A DNA stretch of 64,000 nucleotides, taken from assembly GCF_963665055.1 (NCBI RefSeq), contig NZ_OY762015.1:2874501-2938500 (forward strand), given 5' to 3'. The notes beneath the pieces were generated by a model, which had not been told where the DNA came from, searched no databases, and was given only the letters and a program-made list of their open reading frames with translations. The translations under genes were made by a program, and so were the position numbers. Below, piece after piece: positions 1 through 10,853 of the stretch; position 1 is the stretch's first letter; each line of letters begins with the position of its first letter. The stretch comes from an uncultured Methanobacterium sp. Its GTDB lineage: Archaea; Methanobacteriota; Methanobacteria; Methanobacteriales; Methanobacteriaceae.

Positions 1-666
1 TTGAAACTGGACCTGGATACTTCTGAAGAAGATCTTAACCCAATTTTAGAACACCTGGAGAATGAAAATTACATATCCCTCCAGGAGGGGATCATCACTC
101 TGGAGAAGAACCGGGTAAGTAAAAGTAATGAGAAAAGTGATGATGTTCTGGAAAAAACACAATTAAATGAATCTCCCGAAGGAACAGTTGAGATTGATAC
201 TGATTTGCCTGCTGCTGATGAGGGGAATGTTACTGATTTTAACTCTTCTGATGATGTTGTAGATGTGAGTGATGTTGACTCTTCTGTTGATCCTGTAGCT
301 GTTAATGATATTAAATCATCTGTTGAAGTTGTGGATGTGGGGGATATTGGTTATGAGGTTAGTGATACTCCTACTGAAGATATGAATGACACTCTTACTG
401 AGGATGTGGATAATACTGCGGAAACAGAAGAAGTGGAAGTAATTGAAAAGTTCTCCGAAGCTGAACTGGAATCATTGGAAATAATAAAAAAATTGGTTGA
501 TGATTCAGGGAACATTTCCAGAACAATCTTAGAGGGTAATTTACTCTACGGGGAGCTGGGATTAAGCAGCATCGCCATGTACAACTTGATAACATCTCTG
601 GAATATAAGAAAGTTTTAAAGAAGATTAAGCTTATTGATGGGGAATATTATAAATTCAGCCCTTAA
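1..666 (+). CDS. Hypothetical acidic protein, winged-helix-like ends (5' end cut by window)
   Basis: The frame is open at the window edge, so the first codon (TTG) is probably internal and the true start lies upstream. The visible 221 residues fall in three parts. Residues 1-35 look like the last helix and wing of a winged helix. Residues 40-145 are a low-complexity linker rich in Asp, Val, Ser, Thr and Glu, with repeated DVxDV-type runs. Residues 150-221 again read like a small winged-helix fold ending in 'DGEYYKFSP'. No family is recognised. Two small nucleic-acid-binding-like modules joined by an acidic tether is an inference from pattern only. The coding frame is supported by length and codon use. 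Confidence 0.6.
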   Translation: MKLDLDTSEEDLNPILEHLENENYISLQEGIITLEKNRVSKSNEKSDDVLEKTQLNESPEGTVEIDTDLPAADEGNVTDFNSSDDVVDVSDVDSSVDPVAVNDIKSSVEVVDVGDIGYEVSDTPTEDMNDTLTEDVDNTAETEEVEVIEKFSEAELESLEIIKKLVDDSGNISRTILEGNLLYGELGLSSIAMYNLITSLEYKKVLKKIKLIDGEYYKFSP

Positions 667-765
667 TTTTATTTAAAAAGCAAATTTAGAATTATCCAAT
701 TAGCATTTATTTTATTATTCATTGAAAATCTTATCATTTTTCAAATCTACCAATATTCTACCAAA

Positions 766-1266
766 TCATAACCAGCTATACGGATTAAACTCCGAAGGTG
801 GAATGTACATAACCTCAGCATAACCCTTCTTCAAGAGCTCCTGGTTGAGGTTCACACCATCCACATACACCACTGCCAGTGTACGATCATATTTATCCTT
901 ATTTTTTGCATTGTCAATGTCCAGTCCCACTGTTTTACCCAGACACATATTGGTTACATAGTCTTTAGCAGTTTGATATCCTGCTTCCCCTCTCTCTGGG
1001 GTGTTAACTCCCACAAATCTCACTCTGCCCACCCCTTCCACATCGATGGTGTCTCCATCCACCACTTTGTAGCATTTACCACTCACCTCTGTGTGTTGAT
1101 CACTGGAACCAATAGAAGTGGAAGTAGAGGTTGAAGGAACTGCTGTGGTGCTGTTGTTTGAAGAAGATACTGATGATTTGTTTATTGGATTTGGATCATG
1201 ACTGGTACAACCGGAAACAGCCAATACCATGATACAGATGATAATTAAAAGATATTTAAAGTGCAT
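766..1266 (-). CDS. Thermonuclease-family (SNase-like) lipoprotein
   Basis: 166 residues. The N-terminus is a lipoprotein signal: hydrophobic residues 4-18, then a lipobox ending 'VSGC' with the lipidated Cys at about 20, so the protein should sit on the outer face of the membrane. A Ser/Thr-rich tether (about 25-60) precedes the nuclease fold, with 'VVDGDTI', 'VRFVGVNTPE' and 'YDRTLAVV', which match the SNase catalytic blocks around D21, R35-E43 and R87. The residue at the D40 position is Asn here. The chain stops at 'NPYSWL', shorter than staphylococcal nuclease at the C-terminus. Likely role: extracytoplasmic nucleic-acid cleavage. The gene is monocistronic and divergent from the next genes. 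Confidence 0.8.
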   Translation of the reverse strand: MHFKYLLIIICIMVLAVSGCTSHDPNPINKSSVSSSNNSTTAVPSTSTSTSIGSSDQHTEVSGKCYKVVDGDTIDVEGVGRVRFVGVNTPERGEAGYQTAKDYVTNMCLGKTVGLDIDNAKNKDKYDRTLAVVYVDGVNLNQELLKKGYAEVMYIPPSEFNPYSWL

Positions 1267-1804
1267 TTTATCCCCTTAAAGTAATTATAATCTTTAATCG
1301 TTAAAAACATTTTATTTCTTTTATTTATTAGGTGATTTTTAATGATAAAGATATTCTATATTAAATTAAGGTTGTTTTTAAGGAAAAACTCATTTTATCT
1401 ATAAACTATTTCCATTACTCCTGAGGATGACTGGAGGGGTGTGATCATTTTTTTGCAGTTAAGATTCAGTACACGAACGCAATTAAATGTAATAATGTAT
1501 AATATTTGTGGTTAAAATCAATTTTAATGATGAATTACAATTTTAATACATAAAATAACTAGTTATACTTAAAAATGAATAATATGGGCTGGAATATAAT
1601 TTAAAATTTGTATTTTTATTTATTTTTTTAAATGAGTATTATTAACTTACTGATCGAAAATATTATATGATATTACTTTTTACTAAATTACGAAGGGGGA
1701 TTTTAGTATGAAACGATTGTTAATGTTTTATAATATTGTTTAGTTTCGTTTTTAGTGGTACTTGATTATTATCCAAGAATTATTTTTGTGATGAGGAAGG
1801 AGAT
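1267..1804. other. 538-bp AT-rich intergenic region, no convincing gene
   Basis: No ORF of useful length is present. It should hold the promoter of the nuclease gene (reading left) and of the small ORF at 1805. At 1432-1446 there is a ribosome-binding-site-like stretch (GGAGGGGTGTGATCA) followed only by a 20-codon TTG frame. At 1708 an ATG preceded by a purine-rich GGGGG stretch opens an 11-codon frame. Both could be remnants of decayed genes. Confidence 0.4.
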
Positions 1805-1930
1805 ATGACCATAGTTGTGGTGGGGAAGATCTTTGGAGGGATAGCAGTAATGGCTGTTTCAAGTAGTTACTTTTTGGGTGTAAGGTTTTTAGGGGAATTT
1901 TTGGGCCATATTTCGCTGAAGAAGGATTAA
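1805..1930 (+). CDS. Small hydrophobic protein, 41 aa
   Basis: A short ATG frame encodes 41 residues. A strong ribosome-binding site (AGGAAGGAGAT) lies directly upstream of the ATG. The peptide begins 'MTIVVVGKIFGGIAVMAV' and is hydrophobic and glycine-rich over residues 3-34, with a charged tail ending 'SLKKD', consistent with one membrane-spanning helix. It ends 65 bp before the next gene, a polytopic membrane protein on the same strand, so the two may be co-transcribed. No family is recognised. The case rests on the ribosome-binding site and composition, so it remains tentative. Confidence 0.45.
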   Translation: MTIVVVGKIFGGIAVMAVSSSYFLGVRFLGEFLGHISLKKD

Positions 1931-1995
1931 ATGACATTGTTAATGGAATGGGGTAATCATCCACTTCGTAGATAAAAATATTATTTGGTGATAAT

Positions 1996-2895
1996 TTGAA
2001 AAAATCAAATTTAATAGGCATGTTATTTTCATTAGCCGTAATTTTCAGTTATGGTGTAATATATATCCAATTTAAATCTTTTTTATTAAGTTTATTCATG
2101 ATTACTGTGGGATTAACGTTGATTATTGGACTTTTTGCCGCTAAAAATGGCGAAACACCGACTTACTTTGCATCAATGTTTATAATAAATAGTTTGCAGT
2201 GGTTTATTTTAATTTGCATGGCTTTAATTAAACCCTCAATTTTCTTTAATTATTCCAATATCATACTTTTAGCTATTGCTCCATCCATGACCGTAATAAT
2301 GGTGCATCGATTTATGATAGTGGATTCAAAGTCAATTGAACCCCGTAAAATCTCCATAATCTATGCAAATTTTATAGATGAGATTAAAAAGAATAAAGCT
2401 AAAGGTATAATGATTTATACTGGAATTTTGATAATCTTTGGCTGTATAATTGGTGTTTTATTATTTAAATCAGCAGAGTATTTATATGGCATTCTTATTG
2501 GGCTTTTATTTATTATATATGGTAATTTTCGTGAGGAAAATGGGATTAACATAACAACAACTTATATTGTTCTTATGTGTGCAGTTATTGGTTTTCAATG
2601 GTTATTTTTAATGTTATTTTCCTTAAGTTTTAGCAGCGCAGATTATACTGTATTGGCTTGGACTCTTACTATGGTGATTTCAGCAAATTTTGTGATGCAG
2701 GTTGCTATGAATGATATAAAGAATGCAGCCGAAAGGATAATGACCGAAGAAACAAACAACAATGGTTTCATGGCCTGTAATAAATGTAACAGATATTACA
2801 AAATTAAACCCGGTGGTTCACCGGAGGATTTCCCTCAAAGATGTGAGTGCGGGGGAAAACTGGAGTTTAAAGATATGGTATGGGACCAAGGTTAA
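1996..2895 (+). CDS. Polytopic membrane protein with C-terminal zinc ribbon
   Basis: 299 residues from a TTG start with GGTGATA just upstream. About eight hydrophobic segments are visible (roughly residues 5-25, 28-48, 60-80, 88-106, 138-158, 162-176, 190-213 and 218-238). The cytoplasm-size C-terminal tail carries 'CNKC' and, about 20 residues later, 'CECGG', a four-cysteine zinc-ribbon pattern. No named family is recognised. Zinc ribbons attached to membrane proteins are common in Methanobacteriales, and the ribbon could mediate protein contacts, but no function can be assigned. The gene follows the 41-codon ORF at 1805 and is followed by a T-rich gap before galE. Confidence 0.7.
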   Translation: MKKSNLIGMLFSLAVIFSYGVIYIQFKSFLLSLFMITVGLTLIIGLFAAKNGETPTYFASMFIINSLQWFILICMALIKPSIFFNYSNIILLAIAPSMTVIMVHRFMIVDSKSIEPRKISIIYANFIDEIKKNKAKGIMIYTGILIIFGCIIGVLLFKSAEYLYGILIGLLFIIYGNFREENGINITTTYIVLMCAVIGFQWLFLMLFSLSFSSADYTVLAWTLTMVISANFVMQVAMNDIKNAAERIMTEETNNNGFMACNKCNRYYKIKPGGSPEDFPQRCECGGKLEFKDMVWDQG

Positions 2896-3011
2896 TACAT
2901 TACTATAATTCATTTGATAAATTGTAAATTTTAACCTGTAATACTTATTTTTTTGACTATAATCTCATAACCTTAACAATTTTAATATATGATTAAATCT
3001 AACCTTTACCC

Positions 3012-3986
3012 ATGATACTGGTAACTGGAGGGGCAGGATACATTGGCTCCCATGCAAATAAGGAGCTTAACCTGGCAGGATATGAAACAGTGGTACTGGA
3101 TAACATGAGCTACGGACACCAGGATTTCCTGAAGTGGGGAGTCTTTGAAGAAGTGGATCTAGGGGACACAGAAGCAATCAGAGATATTTTCAGGAAATAT
3201 GAGATAGAAGCAGTGATGCATTTTGCAGCATTCACCTATGTCGGGGAATCAGTGGAAGACCCCCAGAAATACTACCTCAACAACCTCCGAAACACTCTAA
3301 ACCTCTTCCAGGTGATGAATGAGTTCCAGGTGAAGAAGCTGGTCTTCTCATCCACATGTGCCACCTATGGAAACCCCCAGAAAATCCCCCTAACCGAGGA
3401 CCATCCTCAAAACCCCATTAACCCCTACGGTCAGGGGAAGCTCATGGTGGAAAAGGTTTTAAAGGACTATAGTCGGGCCTATGGTCTTCGATACGTCTCC
3501 CTCCGTTACTTCAACGCAGCTGGTGCAGACCCAGAACAGGATGTGGGGGAAAGACACGATCCCGAAACGCACCTGATACCACTCATACTGGACGCTGCTG
3601 CAGGTAAAAGAGAAGATATTAAGATTTTTGGAACAGACTACCCCACACCAGACGGTACCTGCATCAGGGATTACATACACGTAACCGATCTGGCAGATGC
3701 CCATATAAAAGCCCTCAAATATTTAGAAGCAGGGGGACAGAGTGAAGTTTTCAACCTGGGAAATGGAAACGGATTCTCAGTCCGGGAAGTAATTGAAGAA
3801 GCCAAAAAAGTCACAGGTAACCAAATTAAAGCCTCAGAAATAGAAAGAAGACCAGGTGATCCACCCATTCTGGTTGGAAGTTCAGAGAAGGCCAGGGAAA
3901 TCCTCAAATGGCAACCAAAATATGATGATTTAACCAAAATCATCACCACTGCATGGGAGTGGTATAAAAAGGATAATGTCAATTAA
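3012..3986 (+). CDS. galE: UDP-glucose 4-epimerase
   Basis: 324 residues, an extended short-chain dehydrogenase of the GalE family. The N-terminal NAD-binding glycine motif is 'GGAGYIGS' (residues 6-13). The catalytic set is present as 'SSTCATYG' and 'PYGQGKLMVEK' (Tyr-x3-Lys). 'RYFNAAGADP' and 'RDYIHVTDLADAH' are GalE signatures. It interconverts UDP-glucose and UDP-galactose, or the N-acetyl forms, in the cytoplasm, supplying sugars for pseudomurein, glycoprotein or surface polysaccharide. It is convergent with galU, whose product makes its UDP-glucose substrate. Length is normal for the family. Exact sugar specificity cannot be read from sequence alone. Confidence 0.9.
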   Translation: MILVTGGAGYIGSHANKELNLAGYETVVLDNMSYGHQDFLKWGVFEEVDLGDTEAIRDIFRKYEIEAVMHFAAFTYVGESVEDPQKYYLNNLRNTLNLFQVMNEFQVKKLVFSSTCATYGNPQKIPLTEDHPQNPINPYGQGKLMVEKVLKDYSRAYGLRYVSLRYFNAAGADPEQDVGERHDPETHLIPLILDAAAGKREDIKIFGTDYPTPDGTCIRDYIHVTDLADAHIKALKYLEAGGQSEVFNLGNGNGFSVREVIEEAKKVTGNQIKASEIERRPGDPPILVGSSEKAREILKWQPKYDDLTKIITTAWEWYKKDNVN

Positions 3987-4079
3987 ATAGGGATTATATC
4001 TTCCATTATTAAGTTAATTGGCTTTATTTTGGAGATAAACCCTCTGTTAAATAAAAAAAGATTTATTTAAATATTTATT

Positions 4080-4925
<846 letters not shown>

Positions 4926-5283
4926 AATTCTGCCTCCTTATTTGCACCGTAATTATTCCAGTTGCCCAGCATATACTCTTTTTTCTGGGGACTGATTTAA
5001 TGGATAATAATAAATTTTTAATTTTTTATTTCAAAACCATTTATATTTAAAAACCACATCAATTATTAAAATAACCTTTTTATATTAATATTCTTTTTTA
5101 TAAAATCACTATCATGAAGGTGCTGTTTCGGGTAGTTTTGATGAGTATCTGGTGGTTTCACAAGATATTTTTTAATTTGGAGCATGATAATTCATTACAT
5201 CACTCTACTCAAAAACATTGATAGTAATGGTTAATAAGAGAGAGATATATAAAGCTTTCCAAGAAGAAATAAACGGTGTATTT
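4926..5283. other. Intergenic region between divergent galU and rmlC-like genes
   Basis: 358 bp that should contain both divergent promoters. TATA-like AT stretches occur around 5010-5100. A 35-codon ATG frame at 5114-5221 lacks a ribosome-binding site and is not called. Nothing else stands out. Confidence 0.35.
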
Positions 5284-5751
5284 ATGATTGACGGCGTAAA
5301 AGTAAAGAAACTTAAAGTCATTCCCGATGAAAGGGGATGGCTCATGGAAATATTAAGATGTGATGATGATATTTATCAGGAATTTGGACAGGTTTACCTG
5401 ACCACAGCCTATCCTGGGGTGGTGAAGGCGTGGCATTTCCATAAAAAACAGACTGATAATTTCACCTGTGTCAACGGCATGATGAAGGTTGCATTGTATG
5501 ATAGCAGGGAAGATTCACCAACTCACGGTGAAGTTAACGAATTCTTTGTTGGAGACAGAAATCCAATGCTCATAAGTGTCCCGCCACTAGTTTACCATGG
5601 ATTTAAAGCAGTAGGTACTGAAACAGCCTTTTTTGTAAGTGTACCCACATTACCATTTAACTATGATGAACCTGATGAGTACCGTCTCGACCCTGATACC
5701 GATGAAATCCCATATGACTGGATACTGGATAAGAGTAAAAAACATGGCTAA
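5284..5751 (+). CDS. rfbC: dTDP-4-dehydrorhamnose 3,5-epimerase family protein
   Basis: 155 residues from the ATG at 5284, chosen because homologues begin with 'MIDGVKVKKL'-like sequence and a GGTG lies just upstream. Upstream in-frame TTG (5218) and ATG (5227) codons would add residues without family similarity. The cupin core shows 'KAWHFHKKQTDNF' (the metal-independent catalytic His region), 'VNGMMKVALYD' and 'PPLVYHGFKA'. The protein lacks some bacterial RmlC hallmarks and resembles the archaeal variant typified by the M. thermautotrophicus protein. It probably epimerises a dTDP-4-keto sugar made by the rmlB product encoded 41 bp downstream; the two are likely one operon. Confidence 0.8.
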   Translation: MIDGVKVKKLKVIPDERGWLMEILRCDDDIYQEFGQVYLTTAYPGVVKAWHFHKKQTDNFTCVNGMMKVALYDSREDSPTHGEVNEFFVGDRNPMLISVPPLVYHGFKAVGTETAFFVSVPTLPFNYDEPDEYRLDPDTDEIPYDWILDKSKKHG

Positions 5752-5792
5752 TATGGGATAATGGCTTAAATAAGGATAACTGGTGATTTTAT

Positions 5793-6731
<939 letters not shown>

Positions 6732-6864
6732 TCTGATTTATTTTACCAGATATTATTTCATATCCCTTTTTATTTTAAAATATCACTTTTTATGCGGAGT
6801 AAAGCTATAATCAATTAAAATTTTCTTAAACTTTCAAAATATGAACTAGATTTCAAAATAAAGA

Positions 6865-7155
6865 CTAGATCAAACCCTCTAAAATCTTATAAAACTCTTT
6901 TTCATCCATATCATGTATGAGCAGGGTTTTCTGACGACTTTTCTGTCCTGCGATGATATCTGTGGGGTGACCGGTCAGTGCAAAAAATTCGTTCATTAGT
7001 TCTTTGTTTGCTTTTCCTTTGGTTGGAGGGGACTTGAGTTTCACTTCCAGTGTCTTCCTCCATTGGTTGTAACCAGCTATCTGGAACTTGGCTGATTTAG
7101 GAGATACCTCTATCATTACTGTTATCCCCTGGGGAGTGGTTTGAACTGCCTGCAT
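6865..7155 (-). CDS. DUF167 (YggU-type) protein
   Basis: 96 residues, the usual size for DUF167. The typical motifs are present: 'TVMIEVSPKSAKFQI', 'LKSPPTKGKANKELMNEF' and 'IIAGQKSRQKTLLIHD'. The family fold is known from structural genomics (the Methanothermobacter homologue is one example) but its function is not. The gene lies between rfbB and tRNA-Leu, on the opposite strand to both. The reading frame and family are secure; no function is claimed. Confidence 0.85.
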   Translation of the reverse strand: MQAVQTTPQGITVMIEVSPKSAKFQIAGYNQWRKTLEVKLKSPPTKGKANKELMNEFFALTGHPTDIIAGQKSRQKTLLIHDMDEKEFYKILEGLI

Positions 7156-7340
7156 AATGAAAACATCCAGATTATCTATTATTTTTATTAACTGACTCTA
7201 AATTTTTACTATATTTTAACTTGGAATTTTTATAATGCTTTTCAATACTTAAAAATACTTTGTAATAATTATAAGTTTTTTCTTCTTCATATAAACTGCT
7301 TTTAAACCATTTAAATACTGTTACAATCAGTAACGGTAAC

Positions 7341-7350
7341 CTTTAAATAG
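7341..7350 (+). promoter_or_regulatory. TATA box of tRNA-Leu
   Basis: CTTTAAATAG lies about 55 bp before the mature tRNA 5' end. Archaeal initiation about 25 bp downstream would give a leader of roughly 30 nt that RNase P removes. A second TTTAAATA lies some 30 bp further upstream. Confidence 0.45.
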
Positions 7351-7362
7351 TGTAAGTGAGAG

Positions 7363-7395
<33 letters not shown>

Positions 7396-7396
7396 C

Positions 7397-7489
<93 letters not shown>

Positions 7490-7522
7490 CTATTGAACTT
7501 TTTTTATTCTTTAATTATAATT

Positions 7523-7933
7523 TCAGACAATTATAGTAATCTTTAATGTTTTTCCAGAGGCAAGTTCGTCTATTAAATCACCATCCAGATCAACTGCTGC
7601 CTTGTCCGCATTTATCATCAGGGTGCGACTGCAAGTATAATCACTCTTACGGCATACCATGTCAGTGGGATGATCTAGAGTCAGTGCAGGATGTCCGTAT
7701 CCCCTAATAACATCTTCAGCATTTTCTGTTTTAAGAACAATCTTGATTTCTGTTTTTTCATTCTGAATGGCCTCTCGCATCTTGATGGGAAGATCATTTA
7801 ATGATACATTAGATGATACTCCCACAATACAATCTGCTGCCAATCCAATTTCGGCGTCCTGGGTTACTTCGAATGTGGTTTTATGTTTAGATGTCACGTT
7901 TTGATGTCCTTTGGCCTTGAATGTGTATTCCAT
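7523..7933 (-). CDS. DUF371 family protein
   Basis: 136 residues, matching the compact archaeal DUF371 family: 'YTFKAKGHQNVTSKHKTTFE', then 'EIGLAADCIVGVSSN', and the conserved 'GYGHPALTLDHPTDMVCRKS' block. The function is not known. Conserved His and Asp in the middle block could suggest a metal or nucleotide site, but that is speculation. The gene has a GGTGAT ribosome-binding site and sits downstream of, and convergent with, tRNA-Leu. Confidence 0.8.
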   Translation of the reverse strand: MEYTFKAKGHQNVTSKHKTTFEVTQDAEIGLAADCIVGVSSNVSLNDLPIKMREAIQNEKTEIKIVLKTENAEDVIRGYGHPALTLDHPTDMVCRKSDYTCSRTLMINADKAAVDLDGDLIDELASGKTLKITIIV

Positions 7934-8281
7934 TTAATCACCGTGATGATTTATTATGAATAATGTTGATTGACTCATTGTTTGAATCATTTTAAATTAG
8001 TTTAAATTAGTGTTTAATTCAGTGATCAATTTTAAATCAGATTTAATTCCAATTAATTTTAAATCATCATATTCCTTAATCAACTCTGAATAGGTTTTAT
8101 GCTCAATGAATTAATTTTCAAATTAAGATGATCTTCTAATTATGGATTGATTTTAAGTCCAATCATGGATTGATTTTAATATATTTTAGGATGATATTGA
8201 TTAGTGTTTATGATTGTAGTCAAAGTAAGTTAGAAAACAAGATAAAAAGGAAAACAAGATAAAAATATTCCGGGTGTTCCC
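7934..8281. repeat. AT-rich spacer with short direct repeats
   Basis: 348 bp without an ORF between divergent genes. A 15-bp direct repeat (ATGGATTGATTTTAA) occurs at 8142-8156 and 8165-8179, and related ATTTTAAAT(C) words recur between 8020 and 8080. The promoters of the DUF371 gene and the 8282 gene must lie here. Confidence 0.45.
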
Positions 8282-9103
8282 ATGAAGATCAAATGTGTAG
8301 TAGATAACAGGGCAGGGCTCAAATCAAATTTATATGCCGAGCATGGCTTTTCCTTATTGGTGGAAGAAAATGATACCAATTTTATGGTAGATACTGGACA
8401 AACACCAATTGTCTTGAAGAATAACATGGATCTCATGGGAATCACAGCAGTGGATGGGGTACTGATGAGTCATGGTCACAACGACCACACAGGAGGTATT
8501 TCAGCAATTAAAGATACTATGGGTATTAATGGTGCTAAAACCAAATTTTACATGCATCCTGATGTATTGGGTCAGAAATATGCATTATTAGATGGTAAAC
8601 AACGTTATATTGGTTTCCCCACAAGTATTGATGTAGAAACTCTTAACCTGGAATGGATCAGTGAAAATACAAGAATCAGTGATGATATGTGGATTTTCAA
8701 CCAGGTTGAAGATCATTCTGGTTTTGAACCAATACCTGAATATTTGAAGGTTATGGAAAATGGAAAGTGTTCGCCCGATCAATTTCAGGATGAATTAAAC
8801 CTGGTAATTAAAACTGAAAAGGGACTGGTTGTAATTTCTGGATGCGCCCATAAAGGTATTGTTAACATATTGAATTCGGTCAGTGAATACTTTAAGGATG
8901 ATATATATGGGGTTATTGGAGGATCACATCTCATGGATGCTCCTCGAGAGAGGACTCGAAAGACAGTAGAATCTTTTAAAAAATTAAACCCTGAAATTAT
9001 TGCCCTGGGGCATTGCACAGGTTTTAATGCTTTATGTTTATTTAGAAGAGAATTTAGGGATAAATTCATTCCACTGGAGTCGGGTGCACAAATCTTGATC
9101 TAA
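8282..9103 (+). CDS. Metallo-beta-lactamase fold hydrolase (COG1237 type)
   Basis: 273 residues. The metal-binding motif 'SHGHNDHTGG' lies near residues 61-70, followed by 'SGCAHKGIVNI', 'GGSHL' and 'LGHCTG', the pattern of the COG1237 branch of the metallo-beta-lactamase superfamily. Members are often annotated as dihydropterin ribofuranosylaminobenzene-phosphate synthase, after an early assignment in methanopterin biosynthesis, but that activity is not established for this protein. It is a cytoplasmic dinuclear-metal hydrolase or redox enzyme by fold. The next gene starts 22 bp downstream, so they are probably co-transcribed. Confidence 0.8.
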   Translation: MKIKCVVDNRAGLKSNLYAEHGFSLLVEENDTNFMVDTGQTPIVLKNNMDLMGITAVDGVLMSHGHNDHTGGISAIKDTMGINGAKTKFYMHPDVLGQKYALLDGKQRYIGFPTSIDVETLNLEWISENTRISDDMWIFNQVEDHSGFEPIPEYLKVMENGKCSPDQFQDELNLVIKTEKGLVVISGCAHKGIVNILNSVSEYFKDDIYGVIGGSHLMDAPRERTRKTVESFKKLNPEIIALGHCTGFNALCLFRREFRDKFIPLESGAQILI

Positions 9104-9125
9104 AATGGGTAGGTGAAAAGATTCC

Positions 9126-9599
9126 ATGGTTAAAAAAACTATTTTAAAGGGAACTTACTGTCTTTTAATAAATTTAAACCAAAACCAATCCCTAAAAATT
9201 GGAAAAAAAGGAGATATCCAGTTTAAAAAGGGATGTTACATCTACGTGGGGTCTGCCCTTAACTCATTGGAGGGTAGGATCAGAAGACACCTTCGGCAAA
9301 ATAAAAAGATGCACTGGCACGTTGATTACCTTCTGGACAGTCCCAACACTCAAGTAACAGATGTATTTTACATTGATGATGGTATTAAACATGAGTGTAA
9401 TCTAGCGGCCCAAATAGCTCCGAAAAGTGAGGCAATAAATGGTTTTGGTTGTTCTGATTGCAAATGCCCTGCACATTTATTCTATTTTCAAAATGAGTCC
9501 CAGGCCACTTTAAACTGCCTGGAAGGGTTTAAAAAATTAAAATTAGAGGTTAAAACCCGTGAAGATCTGGATTTAATTAGAGTTACTGAAATCCTCTGA
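9126..9599 (+). CDS. DUF123 / GIY-YIG-like nuclease-domain protein
   Basis: 157 residues. 'KGTYCLLINL' and 'KGCYIYVGSALNSLEGRIRRH' give the GIY-YIG-like core of the archaeal DUF123 family. 'WHVDYLL' and 'GFGCSDCKCPAHLFYF' complete the family pattern, the cysteines being a possible metal site. In some archaea this domain is fused to endonuclease III, suggesting a DNA-repair link; here it stands alone. It follows the metallo-hydrolase gene by 22 bp, and its 3' end overlaps the convergent cfbC gene by 17 bp. Confidence 0.75.
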   Translation: MVKKTILKGTYCLLINLNQNQSLKIGKKGDIQFKKGCYIYVGSALNSLEGRIRRHLRQNKKMHWHVDYLLDSPNTQVTDVFYIDDGIKHECNLAAQIAPKSEAINGFGCSDCKCPAHLFYFQNESQATLNCLEGFKKLKLEVKTREDLDLIRVTEIL

Positions 9600-10376
9600 A
9601 AAATTCATCGAATTCATCAGCACCCATGGGTTCAGGGATAACAAAGTCCTGGTTATCTAAAATGGAGGATGAAAGTTTACGGTATTTCTGTGCCTGTTCT
9701 GATTCTGGGAACTTTTCCATAACTGTTTTGGCATCAATTTCACTTTCCTGAACCAGTTCACTGCGGGGGATCACCCCTATAACCTTACTCCCAATACGGT
9801 GAGTGAATTCTTCCACGATCTCCATCTCCCTGTTGATACCCCTGCAGTTGCAGATGATTCCACCCAGGTTACTTTTAAGCTTTTTTATGCCCTTGGAGAT
9901 GTTGTTAGCTGCGTATAGAGCCATGTACTCTCCAGAAGTTACGATGTAAACTTCATCGGCAAAGTTCTCCCTGAGAGGTACTGCGAATCCTCCGCAGACC
10001 ACATCCCCCAGTACATCATAGATAATAACTTCAGGGTCTTGGCTGAAGACCTCCAGGTTCTCCAGGAGCTTCATGGCCACGATAACACCCCTCCCTGCAC
10101 AGCCCACACCAGGTTCAGGGCCTCCACTTTCTACGCACATCACATTACCGTATCCCTGGAAGAGGACATCCTCCTCTTGGGCACCCTTTTTTTCTTTTAA
10201 GATGTCTAGGATGGTGGGGATTCTCCTCCCCACCAGGGTTCGGGTGGTGTCTGCCTTGGGGTCGCAACCAATTACCAGAACGCTTTTTTCTTCTGAGTAG
10301 GATGCTGCCAGGTTGGAGACAATGGTGGATTTACCAATACCTCCCTTACCATAAATGGCAATGTGCTTGCTCTTAC

Positions 10377-10380
<4 letters not shown>
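9583..10380 (-). CDS. cfbC: Ni-sirohydrochlorin a,c-diamide reductive cyclase, NifH-like ATPase subunit
   Basis: 265 residues, a nitrogenase-reductase homologue. Walker A is 'GKGGIGKST' (residues 11-19). The two cysteines that bridge the 4Fe-4S cluster in NifH-type dimers are in 'GPEPGVGCAGRG' and 'DVLGDVVCGGFA'. Group IV NifH-like proteins in methanogens, lacking a nifDK partner nearby, are CfbC: with CfbD they reduce Ni-sirohydrochlorin a,c-diamide in coenzyme F430 biosynthesis. The start overlaps the upstream CBS gene (ATGA), indicating translational coupling. CfbD is not in the window. True NifH is less likely given the context and the lack of nif genes. Confidence 0.8.

Positions 10381-10853
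<473 letters not shown>

Noticed and set aside
1424..1460. GC-richer patch with CTCC...GGAG and a T run, as a terminator or small RNA
   Set aside because: Only a 4-bp stem can form, and no gene ends nearby in either direction.
1708..1743. 11-codon ATG frame after a GGGGG stretch
   Set aside because: Too short to judge; probably chance or a decayed gene.
5114..5221. 35-codon ATG frame upstream of the rmlC-like gene
   Set aside because: No ribosome-binding site, unconvincing composition (His/Phe-rich), and it overlaps the expected promoter region.
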